Under the pieces are notes generated by a model, which made no database searches, was not told the origin of the DNA, and worked only from the letters and a program-made list of their open reading frames with translations. DNA of 64,000 bases, from assembly GCA_037903355.1 (NCBI GenBank), contig JBAJFE010000014.1:7502001-7566000 (forward strand), in the 5' to 3' direction. This DNA is from Trichuris trichiura. Lineage: Eukaryota > Nematoda > Enoplea > Trichinellida > Trichuridae. Numbering within the stretch: position 1 is the first letter of the stretch; the number at the start of each line of letters is the position of its first letter. Of the stretch, positions 42,154 through 52,548 are shown in pieces. The position numbers and the translations under genes were made by a program.

Positions 42154-42267
42154 TGTAGCAGCAGTGCTGGACCAGGTATAGGAGCACGCAAGATTTTACT
42201 CAACCAACAACTACAGTACTACTAGTAAGAGTCAGTGCGCTGAGCAGTCCGGTCATTACCCGCTACA
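42154..42267 (-). repeat. 5' LTR of Gypsy element
   Basis: This 114-bp partner starts TGTAGCAGCAG and ends CGCTACA. The two LTRs are clearly diverged (substitutions and small indels), so the insertion is old. Confidence 0.75.
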
Positions 42268-42614
42268 AACTCTATCCCAAAAGATAGTAAGGAATTGGTA
42301 AAATGGTAAACGTTTTGTCTTCCTAAGCTTTGCGCGATCAGCACTGCAGTTATAGACATCCAGAGAAATGTTCGAATTTTGGCCGACGGTGTGGGGTAGA
42401 AATCTACGAAATTAATGTAAACTGTACAGGTGTAGTCTATCATGATATTTTTGCAACTACCATTCAGCACGAGCAGCTCGGCTCCCAAGGCAACATGACT
42501 ATTATCTAATAAATGATTTCGTACCGTCTATTGGACAAACAGGAAAACAACGTAAACGAAAAAAACAAAACTGCATTCGAATATGTGGTTTCTTGGTACG
42601 GGATCGTATGTTTT
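42268..42614. other. No gene recognised
   Basis: This is the flank between the Gypsy LTR and the next hairpin element. A minus frame at 42222-42488 overlaps the LTR and has no known motif. Confidence 0.45.
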
Positions 42615-43058
42615 CATAATGAAAAAATTTTATTACAGAACAGATGCCCGTTTAACGTGTGGTAGTCTCCGGAGCCTTCCGGTCAACCGAGACCCGTCTT
42701 CAGCGGTTCTAAATTATGGATATAAATTGTGAGTGTGGCTTTAGTCTTCTGTCGTTTCTAATGGTTTAAAGCGGGTGTTTTAAAGTTTTCTAATGGTGGT
42801 TTTTAATAAAATTGTGTCTGTCAGCTGTCTTCTTCTTGTGTTTTATATAGCTGGTGGTGTTACTTGTGTCTGTTGATTTGTCTTTGAATATTTTCTTCCA
42901 TTGTTGATTCCTGTTTGTGCCCATTGTTTGCGTGTTCCGTAATTGTCTATTTCTTGTTTGTTTGTATACCATGTAATTTTGTCCGGTTGACCCGAAAGCT
43001 CCGGAGTCTACCACACATTAAACGGGAATCTGTTTCGTAATAAAGTTTTTTCATTATG
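42615..43058. repeat. Hairpin element with diverged hammerhead-like core
   Basis: Arms 42615-42688 and 42984-43058 start CATAATGAAAAAATTTTATT and run through CCCGTTTAA and CTCCGGAG. The roughly 295-nt centre is related to one arm of the 25195-26129 palindrome (TTTAAAG, GTGTCTGTCAGCTG). Only the left side keeps the CTGA box, and the right side starts at the second half of the stem (GGTTGACCCGAAAGCTCC). Confidence 0.85.
42676..42703 (-). ncRNA. Diverged hammerhead-like core
   Basis: CTGAAGA, C, GGGTC, loop, then GACC and GGAAG in place of GAAA. The 3' box is mutated, so this copy is probably inactive. Confidence 0.3.
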
Positions 43059-43697
43059 TAAACGGCATTCGAATTCAAACCCACTTAAAAGCTGAAAGCT
43101 GGCTAATGCGAACACTGAAGGATGCACTGAAAGCGTGAAATTGTTAACCTGCGGACGACAGTTCTTCGTTCCCATTACTGTAATTTGGGACATGAAAATC
43201 GTTCATAAAGTCTATGATACTTTGTAAGACGGTAATGTCCGTCTCCTATTTCCTCAAGTCGCTTGTGGGTATTCAGCATGCTGCAGCTGCATTTGACAAT
43301 AACACATCGTCTTGTTGAATGTAAGACTTCATTACTGCTTGTTGGTTACTTTATGCTGTGAAGGGAAGCTAAAAACACCAAGGTTCTTAAAGTTTCGAAG
43401 TCATGCAAGCGCGTCCAGTGGAATATTGTAAACGAATGAATACTTAATGTTCTCTTAGGTTAAAATGTTCTCCTACATTAAAATGCCAAATCATTGTTCA
43501 TATTATCAAGCATGGAATTTTTATAAACGGTCCGCTAGGTCTCATGGCTTTGTCGAACGTGTTTGGTTGACCACAACCCACAACAGCGGTCAGCTACTGT
43601 TCAGCGAAGCTAGTCGAGTCATTGCTGATTTTTTCAGACTTTGTATTGTAATCTGATTGCTGAAAGCCAGTGCGCTTAATTTGTTATTTATCGCGTA
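43059..43697. other. No gene recognised
   Basis: A plus frame at 43465-43656 has no recognisable motif, and nothing else was seen. Confidence 0.45.
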
Positions 43698-43884
43698 CAG
43701 TAAAACCTCCGAAGTTGACCACTCCTATATAGTGACCACCTACCTAGGTTGACCGAATTTTGGCCGGTTGATTTGTCCGCACGTTAGCCGAGCCACTTAT
43801 ACCCACTTCCTATTTTTTGACCACCTCCTGTGTTGACCAGTTTTCTCCAGTCCGTTGGGTGGTCAACTTACGGGAGTTTCACTG
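43698..43884. mobile_element. Second copy of the 186-bp MITE family
   Basis: Ends CAGTAAAACCTCCGAAGTTG and CAGTGAAACTCCCGTAAGTT are flanked by TA (43696-43697, 43885-43886). The interior GTTGACC boxes align with 26207-26392 in reverse orientation. Confidence 0.88.
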
Positions 43885-43937
43885 TACTTTCTTCGTCCTT
43901 CCCAATGATTATGGGTTCATTTCTCATTATTTGTTTA

Positions 43938-44157
43938 TAGTAGATCTTCAGATTCACGGGTTTGGCCTGTTGGATGTATCTGTAAGTAAACTTCAAAGTG
44001 CCCTACCAACGGATGGATGAGCAAATTGTAAGAGAAAATACAAATTGTTCTGTATTTTCTCTTACAATTTGCTCATCCATCCGTTGGTAGGGCACTTTGA
44101 AGTTTACTTACAGATACATCCAACAGGCCAAACCCGTGAATCTGAAGATTTACTATG
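43938..44157. repeat. 220-bp near-perfect palindrome, hairpin family without core
   Basis: Arms run TATAGTAGATCTTCAGATTC, GGGTTTGGCCTGTTGGATGT, CTACCAACGGATGGATGAGC and then AATTGTAAGAGAAAATA, with a 12-nt spacer. The hammerhead-like core is absent. The right flank (ACTATTCAAGCCTGTTAAAA) is shared with the left flank of 36645-36745 in reverse. Confidence 0.92.
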
Positions 44158-46719
44158 AAACTATTCAAGCCTGTTAAAAGACATCCTGTCTTTCGAAACA
44201 TTATTTGTTTAGGTGAATTTTTATAATATTAGGTGGAGACGCGGCATCATGCTTACGTTAACCAATGTTCGTATTACTTCCGTAAAAAGAGACTGGCTAG
44301 ACGACGAAACAGACTTATGATTTACTGTTGAATTATGATTTACAATTTTACTGTATGATAACATTAGTTAGATTGAAACTTAGAATCCCTCTTCCTTAAT
44401 ATTAGGGTTGAAAATAAATTGAGGTTATGCTTGTGTTCCAAGAATCTGCAGTAGGGTACAAGCAGTTCATTTTCTGTTGTGTAGACGTGATTTAGCCGAA
44501 CATCTGCTTCACGCCCTGATAAAAATTTTATTCAGTTTCTTTCTTTCCTTCGTTTTTTACTGTCTCCTTATCGTAAGCTCCGAAAGGGCTGGTTTTCATT
44601 ACCCTATTTTTTCTCTTTAAACGAAGAAAGACGCTAGCTGGGGTGAAAGAGATTTTGTGGGACGCTTATTATGATGGAGCTGTGTCAGGGAACACGTACG
44701 AAAGTTACTACGTGCGCTTTCATAGTGGCAACTGTAACATGAATGGTCGACAGAGTGTAGGTCGCCGCTAGGATTGAAAGTAGAGATACTCCAACAATTA
44801 TGACAACGCAAACACTTGTAGGAGCACACTCGCCGTGCTCCGTAAGATTGCAGGTCTTCGGCTTTATGCAGTTGGTAAGACACAAAGGCACGGTAGATAG
44901 GTGTCGTTGCAGCTTTCTAAAACTACCACGAAGTAATGAGTCACTAACTGCGCGTTGTTGAAAAACAAAAAACCTCTTGTCCTTGTTTTTTACCCGAGGT
45001 GAAAAGTGCATCTTGTATAAAAATCCAGCGAGGACAGAGGACAAACCTGGGATAGACGACTAAATCTACAACAAAGGTCGGCATGTATGGCAAAAATTGC
45101 TTCCACATGTATAGTAGTACTGACAGCCAATCCTTTATCATGAATTGTTGCTAGCGCATCCGGTGGTCATTGCAGAATTCTATCGCTTGCAGCTTACAAA
45201 ATTAACCCAGACTTCGAGAGAGATGCAGCGGAAATATATATAAAAGACAGGTGATCTTTTGCTGCAGGACAAAACAGGACCTCTTATTATCTAGTCAGCA
45301 AGAATCACAATCAAGCAGCTGCGCTGGAAGGAGTTGCCATACAGCGTTTTCATTGCATGTTACTCCATCAATCGACCGCCTCTTCCACTCCAAAAAACAT
45401 GCATTGTCAGGAAGCACTTGGTTAAAATCAGGCTAAAGTTAAAAAATGAGCGGTCGGTTTCTTTGAATCGAAACCGGCGACTTAACGCAGTAGAACCGTC
45501 AGTGTATTTGATCATTCGCAGAAGGCTGTTGATTGCAATGGCGGCTATTTTAAATGAGCAGTATTCTTCCAACTTGACCTTTTGAATACTTTAAGTTGAC
45601 AGAAAGTCAGAATTACCGTAACTCTCATGCGTAATATATTCAATGTGCAGGTGTTTTCCGGTTAACGAATGTTCGTCGGACCGGAAAAACCGTTCACTAA
45701 GTAAACATTCGTAAGTCGAAAAAGCGATTGCTTTTCTTTAACATGGGAAACCGTTTTAAGCGGACCTCGTCAACGGAAAACAATCTGCCAGGCTTTATTT
45801 GTGAGCAGTACACAACGCAAGGAGATATGCGGAGCAATAACGAATAATAAACGTAGCGACGGCTTGAGTGACAATGGTACATTTTAAGTAAAAACAACTT
45901 GTGTTGCGTGTATTTCTACTGCTATAATTGGTAAGCTACTGACATCTGTGGAATACTGAAACCGCGGAGGAATGGCCAGTGGCGGCAGTCTCAGGGTCTT
46001 ATGGCTCGACCTGGAGTAAGTAATATTGTCCAATTTACATGTCTGTCATTGTGCAGCATGATTGCCGCGCATTTTTGGCTGGTGCCGTTGAGATAGAAGG
46101 CGACTTCCGGGATTAGCTGTCGCTGTCTTAATTTGCTTGCCATAAGAATGAAGAAATGGTTTGAAAATGAGCTTAGATATTACGGATATAGACCAGAAAT
46201 ATGGGGACATGCAAGCATGGCTGTTTGTTCGTTTGTCAGCAGCATGGCAGGACACCTGAAGAATTCGCGCAAGAGGACCCTTGGTGATTGCAAAAGGTGA
46301 AGGAAACGGCGCGAATTGTAAAAGCCTGCTTTTGTTCCTTCGTAATTCACTCGTGCAGCAAAAATTGGAAAGCAGAGGTACCCGTATCTTGTCAGTTATG
46401 CTATTTTTGAACGACTAGAGATCCACATGTATCTGCGGTTATGTACTTATGCGCAGTCAACTAAATTGTTTTGAATCATTTTTGTATTTTTCATGTTACG
46501 ATTGTATGCTGTCGTAACAAACAAATCTTCCTTGGAAATTGTAATATGTTCGGAAGTGGTGTGTTTAGAGCAGGATTGTCAAACTGGCGGCCCGCACAAG
46601 GAATACTGAGCTACCGAACCTAATACCCTGAGCGTCTGGAATTGGAAAATTGGAAACGTTGTTGCATGTGCGGGCAAACCTCGTTTAGGATAACGTCAGT
46701 TAGTCCATTTCCATTCCTG
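44158..46719. other. No gene supported
   Basis: A 119-codon minus frame (44685-45044) has a hydrophobic stretch (VCVVIIVGVSLLSILAATY) that could be a membrane segment. No homology is recognised, and splice signals were not evident. A TATATATAAAAG at 45236 could be a TATA box for a plus-strand transcript, with only short unknown frames downstream. Near 45655 GTTTTCCGGTTAACGAATG resembles a MITE end without a partner. Confidence 0.35.
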
Positions 46720-46890
46720 CGACAAGGAAAAATGAAATCCGATTTCTCGATGTAAAATGTCTTAGAAATGGACTGCTCCTATTGAAAAATCAGAATGGTA
46801 AATGCTCGTTTATTGGCACACAAAAAATGTGGAGCTTTCGAAGCACTAGACTTACTGTCGTCAGCGTAATACGGGTTGCGAAGTGTGAAA
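46720..46890. repeat. Decayed repeat with relic hammerhead-like core, shared with 48595-48690
   Basis: TGTCTTAGAAATGGACTGCTCC and CGTAATACGGGTTGCGAAGTG match 48595-48690 in altered form and order. On the minus strand CTGACGA and GAAAGCTCC (46836-46864) flank 18 nt that no longer pair well. It bounds the Penelope-like element on its 3' side. Confidence 0.5.
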
Positions 46891-47149
46891 ATGGTTATAT
46901 TGTGAGAAGCCGCCAGATCGTGTTGCCTGTTAGTAAAGCGGGCCTCCGTACCGATCCGTCAGGTTGGTGAATTACGGCCCAACTGCGTGATGTTGGCTGT
47001 CAATGGTAATTACGCTTTGCTGACGCCTAAGGCGCTGCATTTGTTAGCCGTGCGGTCGTGTCTTATGTATAACGGTTCCATGATCTTTTTCCTTCGGAAA
47101 TACGATTTGTAAAAGGAAATGGAAACAGAAAGTGAAGTATGAGCTACAG

Positions 47150-48350
47150 CGCAGGTTGCAGCATGTTGAACGGCAGCTGTGCTGTCTCCCGCTTATTTCA
47201 TAGGCGTAAGCAGCGTTGATGTTTGAGGACGCCTTCGTGATTTGGGAGTCTCCCGCTTGAGTCTCGCCAAAGCTCTGCCTGATCTTTTTAGACTTCCTAG
47301 ATATTTCTGGAACTTGTTAGAAACAGTATTCTTAGTTTCGCCTATGTAGGTCGTTCTACACTTGCAGTTGATCTTGTAGACTGCTCTATATCGTTGGTTA
47401 GCGGGGAGTCTGACTTCGTCCGATCGAATTATGCTCCTTAAGTTAAACGATCCATACAGGCGGACAGCGAAGCTGAAGTATCTTGACAGAGACTGGATTT
47501 TGCCATCGATGCCCGGATAGAAGGGCAGTGGGATAGTAATCTTTTTGCCAGGTGAAAGTCGTGGGGTGTCGCCAAGATTGTTGGGATGTTCAGCCTACTG
47601 GCAGGAGTGGAATATCCACTCGGTGAAAGTATCCGTTGTGACGGAGAACGATCTTCATGCATCAGAGCTCGCGGCTCAGGACTCACGGGTGGCACAGGTG
47701 GTAGGTTCTGTCCATCAGACCTACTATGAGTCCACGTTCAACTCCACCAGGAGACGTGCAATAGACGAACTGTTCGATGTCGATTGGCTTGCGGTACACA
47801 GACATAATAGGCGTCCAAGAAGAGAAGACGGCCGTGCTGGTCAATCTTCATTGCGAAAGAGATCGTGTCAGCGAAGAGGCTATTCAGGTAGTCGAGGAAC
47901 AGTTGCTCGGTATCCCTTTGAAGTATAGTGGAAGTGTCGTCCACATATGGTTTGAAGGCTTTAATCAGAAACTTGCGAGCCGTCTTGAAGAAAACCTTCT
48001 GTTTCAGATTTTTCATGAAAAGTTTAGCCAACACAGATGACAAGGGACTGCCCATCGGTGCTCCTTGCTTCTAGGAAAGGAATCACTTTTGGCAATGGTT
48101 GCCATCTGTCAAGCAAAATTTTATGAGGGCTATTATCTGGGAAGAAGAGAGCTTCGTCGTTCGCTGAGACCGTCATCGCGCTGCACTTCTTGCGGCGGCC
48201 TTCATCTATATTTCAATGGAACACTGGTGAGAGCTGGTTTTTGAGCTCACCCTTGACCCTGGTCACACTAACGTAGCCGAAGTCTGTGAAACGCGCGAGA
48301 GACAGCTCAGCTGTCGTCGAGTATGCCGCGACTTTTGCTGTAGCTCATAT
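47150..48350 (-). pseudogene. Penelope-like retroelement: RT and GIY-YIG endonuclease remnant
   Basis: On the minus strand an RT segment reads MGSPLSSVLAKLFMKNL, then YVDDTSTIL (catalytic YxDD) and FAMKIDQHGRLLFLD. A linker follows, then VYKINCKCRTTYIGETKNTV, a GIY-YIG nuclease start with the cysteine pair typical of Penelope-like elements. RT with a C-terminal GIY-Y(I)G domain is diagnostic of that class. Several frameshifts and stops are present. A hairpin with two hammerhead-like cores lies just upstream (48775-49157). Confidence 0.85.
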
Positions 48351-48918
48351 TTCATTTTCCGCTTCTACGTTTTTTCATGAGCCACATTTCCGAAGGAGAA
48401 AGTCCATCTAGGCGTTATGCATAAAATAAAACCGCAGGGGCTACAAATACGGCGGCTTAGGCTTCAGTGAAGCATGGCTACCACTGACACCCACCATGAT
48501 GCAGTTGCACTGCAGTTCAGCAACCTAACGGATCAATACTGAGGCCTGCTTAACCTAACAGACGTCTGCTGGCGCCTTCTCACAATACAACCATGTTCAC
48601 ACTTCGCAGTCCGTATTACGCTAACCATGGGATGTGTGAAAACGCAAAATGCCTTAGAAACGGCTTGCTCCTCATTTTTCAACAGAGGTAAGTTGTTTCT
48701 ATGACATATTATCTTATGAAATTACATTCCTGTTCTTGAATACCGGATGCTTCGTAACGGGATGATGTTTCATTGTTTGGGAGGTCTACGGCTTTTCCCG
48801 TTTTTTGTGTCTGTGTTGGTCTCTGTAATTAAATAAAGAAAGTGCTCTACCAACGGAAGGATGAGCGATTATTAAAAAACAATGTGCAAGTTCAATACAC
48901 TCAACTTTATTTCGAACC

Positions 48919-48946
48919 TTTCGGAACGTTCTAGTTCCATCGTCAA
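48919..48946 (-). ncRNA. Hammerhead-like core, mutated
   Basis: TTGACGA (C to T at the first core position), T, stem GGAAC with GTTCC, then GAAAGG. It faces the same way as the adjacent RT. Confidence 0.35.
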
Positions 48947-48982
48947 TAAGATGGCTGAGAGAAATGAAACTCCTCCATCTCA

Positions 48983-49010
48983 CTGACGACGGAACCAGTG
49001 CGTTCCGAAA
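48983..49010 (+). ncRNA. Hammerhead-ribozyme-like core
   Basis: CTGACGA, C, stem GGAAC with loop CAGTGC and GTTCC, then GAAAGCTCTG. Both boxes are intact and the stem differs from that at 4799, 26029 and 54675 while remaining paired. Confidence 0.5.
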
Positions 49011-49157
49011 GCTCTGAAATGAAGTTGAGTGCATTGGTTCTGTACAACTTTCCAAGTAATCGCTCATCCATCCGTTGGTAGAGCAGTTGTTTCGTTCAAT
49101 TACAGATATTAACAGAGACGTAAAACGTGAAAGGCCGTAGAAGACTTCTCAAACAAT

Positions 49158-49862
49158 TACACTCCTGTTACAGAACCAGTCTGTCCTGTGTTAGTACGAT
49201 ACAATTTTTGGGTTAGGTCAAATTGAGTAGTGAGGACCTGTTCATTGCTGAGAGTCTCCTGAAATAAGAAGGGTCATATCTAAAATGGTTCCAGCTAAAA
49301 GAAAAAGAAACATCAATGAAAAAGGCCTGGTATTTTAAGAAGAATGGAGTTATAGTATTTTTGTGTGACCATGAATGGAAGGATACATTGCTTAGATCGC
49401 AGCAACAACTGCCACACCAAACGATTATGACATGGAAAGGCATCATGAAACGAACCATCAGCCTTACGAGAAATATGGGGGCCGACTGCGTGTCCGAAGA
49501 CTCCAGCAGTTGAAGGCTAACTTGAGATGGCAACGAACCGTTTCAGGAAAATTGGGAAGGCGAAAGTTGGTTCCGTCATTGCAAGCTATAAACTCACCCG
49601 GATGATTAACATGAGTAGGAAATATTAGAGTGACGGAAATTTCGTAAAATAAAACCCTTTGAAAACGGGTCAAATTTTGTGTCCGTAGACATTTCATTAA
49701 TCAAGAACACTGGACAAATTGACGAAGTGCAGGTAGCTTGAAACGACAATTAAATGCCAAATCATCACGATTTGAACATTCTTCTATTGCCATTGATGAA
49801 ATCGTTTTCATCGCACCACAATCTGTAGTTTTTGCCTGGGCTGTGACAGTGAATTTAGTATA
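49158..49862. other. No gene recognised
   Basis: Frames such as 49213-49533 (minus) show no known motif. Nothing else was seen before the Tigger TIR. Confidence 0.45.
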
Positions 49863-51024
49863 CAGTCGGCCCTCGTTATCCGCGGATTCTATACAACGCG
49901 GTTTGTTCGGCGTGAAATAGTGACGTCATTTTTTAGACGGCAGTACACGAGATAAAGCCTAGAACAGTCAGTGGTTACTGGAAGCGTTTGTGGAGAGGAC
50001 TTAGGCGCCATCGATGAGGAGGTCATGAGCATAGTGAATATTGCCAAGGAGTTGGGAGGTGAAAGTTTCTCTGAGATGATAGAAGACGATATCAGGGAAC
50101 ACAAAGAAGATTGTAGAAAACCGTTCACTAACGAGAAACTCCAGGAGCTGATGCAATCGCCTACGGGCAGCGACTACCTTATGGAAGATTACAGGAGCTC
50201 AAACACTCTCAATTTGGGCGCTGCAAAAGCTTGCCGGTGATTTCCGGCAAGCGCAGGTCCTACAGGATATGATTGCTGAATACGACCCATCCATGGAACG
50301 TGGCGTCATGGTTACACGAGGAATAGAGGCTTTGTTAAAGTAGCTGCAAGATTTATTCGATGAAGCGAAAGAAAGGGTGAGGCAGCTTCCTATAACAGTG
50401 TTTTTAGATAAAGCTCTGCTGCGATGACTAACATTTTAAGGCGAGACGTTTTTCTACCAACAAGTTCAGGAAACCTTAGGACTGGCCGTTCTCCAGGGGA
50501 TCTGCGCCCACATACAAAAAGTGGGTAAATTGGTTCACGATGCCCCAAACGTTTCTGCCGTAGACGTTTTGTTTTTTGTGGATGTCTTCTATGCGATGTT
50601 CAGTATTTCTGCTTAAGTGTGCCTCTGTGTTTTATATTTCCCCCGCTAAGTACCCATTCCGCGCAGCAGTACATCGCTTAGCTCATTAAAGAAAGGCGTT
50701 TCCCAGGCGTTTAAAGAAAGAGCATCTTATTTCATCCTTTCTGGTATCTAATGGCCTGGGCTCTGATGGCTGGCACCATTGGACAAGCGCAGTCTCATTG
50801 ATGTCTTTATTTTGTAGTTAGATTCCATAGCACCAAACTTCGAAGGATCACTAGGTATGATAAACGTTCCGGAAGGAATTCAAGGGAGCAGAACGAAATA
50901 CGCGGCTAGAATATAAGCTATTTGACCATTTTCATAGGGTATCTTATTTCACGCGGATTCAGCTTAGCGCAGTGAAGCCCTCAAAATTTTGGACGAGTTA
51001 GCCGCGGATAACGATGGTCGACTG
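49863..51024 (+). mobile_element. Internally deleted Tigger element with both TIRs
   Basis: The left end CAGTCGGCCCTCGTTATCCG and the right end, reversed (CAGTCGACCATCGTTATCCG), are flanked by TA on both sides. The left 70 bp match the fragment ending at 59053. From about 49935 the sequence jumps to the transposase C-terminus (LGAIDEEVMSIVNIAKELG, FTNEKLQEL) and 3' untranslated part, collinear with 21780-22862. It is thus a non-autonomous deletion derivative of the same family. Confidence 0.92.
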
Positions 51025-51582
51025 TATCGTATTACAATATGGGTAATTTGGCAAGAGAATAACTAAGGTATGTCACTTCATTTTACTTAGAGTCGGAGTA
51101 TGCGGATATAAAGGCCAGTTTTCTGTCGTGACTTGAGGCAGTGCTGCAGTTCACAGTTTCCCGATCAATTCTACGTTGGTTTCTGCGTTTTCTCCCTGTC
51201 ACTTTCGGCCTCCTGACAGGTCGGCAGTGCTTGATTGCCTTAATTCATGAGATCTCAGTTAGCTCACCAACTGATCATGCTATACAATGCGTAGCGCTGA
51301 ATGAAGCCCGTGGTCAGCTTAGGCTTAAGTGGAGTACAGTTCCGTTCCGACTGTGTCGATTTTTGGTCTGAAATTAGTGGTAGTCAGTTGCCGCGAGCGT
51401 TATAGGACTGCGGCCAACAGGAGACGTTTAGGTTATGCGTACCAGAATTTTTACAAACGCATCGCTGGTGTAAACTTCCAGGTCAGGGTGCCGTGCTGTA
51501 CATTTGCTGTAGTTTGCTTTTTTCTGAGCCCGTTACCGATGTTTTTCAGTTTCAGCTAAAATGCCGTGCAATTATTGCGTCT
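51025..51582. other. No gene recognised
   Basis: This is spacer between the Tigger derivative and the hAT-like element, and its short plus frames have no motif. Confidence 0.45.
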
Positions 51583-51590
51583 AAATAGGC

Positions 51591-52540
51591 CAGTGTTTCC
51601 CAACCTTTTTGGAACCAGGACCTCCGTTCGCGACCTTCAGTTTGCCAGGGCCTCCCATCTTTCTCCCCAACGTAATTCTCCTGCTTCTGTTATCCTCAGG
51701 TGCGCCTACTGTGGTTACGTTGTTGTGAATTTGTACAAGTAATTCAACACCTGAAACAGCCTGCAGAATGTAGAATTGACTTCGCTGCCTACTGTGTATG
51801 CCAAAGAAAAAACAGTTAAGCCGGGTCGTCATTAAAAACCTTATTAACCTGCGGGTCTTGTCAGCCGCAAGTAGGACCCCGTGGTTTGCGCTGTGAAAGT
51901 TGAGTGTGCGATCAATGGCTGGAAAACCTGGCGATGCGAAGTCAACGCTGAATTTCTTTTCTACACTAAAGCGAAATGGTTAGTAAGGAAGCTGGCTGTC
52001 ATATACGGCGAAAGCTCCTTAACGATATTCGAAGCCGTTAACGCCTTTAATTCTTTAGTTGGCACTGAAGGCGTTCTTCTCGTATTGCTGGACTTAAGCC
52101 GGCTAATTGCAGATCGGGGAGCCTTTAGAGTACAAGCGCCGCACTGGGTTTCCTCTTTCTCAATTTTTTGGGCTGTTAGCAATGGTAACGCAAATTGTAA
52201 GTGAGGCTGCGATGCTGTACTCAGGGATACGCAACACTGAATCTAAACTCAATATTTGCTCGGTGCAAGACGACAGCCGCTTGATCTTACCTCAGTGTGA
52301 CGACTGGGTATGGTGCCGTGCTACTAATTTATCCAAGTCCGGCTTGATATTCGTCAGGAGTAATCTCAGGTCGCCTCGCCTCACTATCCTGAACGGCAGG
52401 ATCGCTCTCGTCCTGCGGCACCGACTACCAGGGACCCCCTGAGGCCCCCCTAAGCTCTCAGGGCCCCCTAAATTCCCAATCCTTCGCAGGGCCCCTTCAA
52501 GTTTTCCCGGGGTCCCTGGGGCCCCCGTTGGGAATCAGTG
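51591..52540. mobile_element. hAT-like non-autonomous element, 950 bp
   Basis: Ends CAGTGTTTCCCAACC and, reversed, CACTGATTCCCAACG are flanked by an exact 8-bp duplication AAATAGGC (51583-51590, 52541-52548), the hAT hallmark. Subterminal G/C-rich runs (CAGGACCTCC, GGGGTCCCTGGGGCCCC) are typical of this type. A 107-codon plus frame (51881-52204) has no recognisable transposase motif, and its minus-strand shadow (ALTASNIVKELSPYMTASFL) might be a decayed fragment. Confidence 0.9.
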
Positions 52541-52548
52541 AAATAGGC

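Larger units (their letters stand above)
38473..42267 (-). mobile_element. Gypsy (Ty3) LTR retrotransposon, degenerate, 3.8 kb
   Basis: Two short LTRs enclose Gag, RT, RNase H and integrase remnants read on the minus strand, with RT before integrase (Gypsy order). A purine tract GGAAGGGAGC precedes the 3' LTR on the minus strand. TGGTGACTCG, one base inside the 5' LTR, may be the primer site. Flanking AAGT and AACT differ by one base, so the target duplication is not proven. 3.8 kb is short for Gypsy, which points to internal deletions. Confidence 0.88.
48775..49157. repeat. Hairpin with two hammerhead-like cores beside the Penelope-like element
   Basis: Arms 48775-48953 and about 48967-49157 mirror each other with moderate divergence. 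They share TCTACGG...CCCGTTTT, CGCTCATCC(A/T)TCCGTTGG and TAGAGCA with the palindrome at 35454-35750. Position upstream of the RT suggests it is the long-repeat region of the Penelope-like element. Confidence 0.8.

Noticed and set aside
44685..45044. 119-codon minus frame with a hydrophobic stretch as a membrane protein gene
   Set aside because: No family, no splice or start context, and isolated in a repeat-rich region; kept only as a note.
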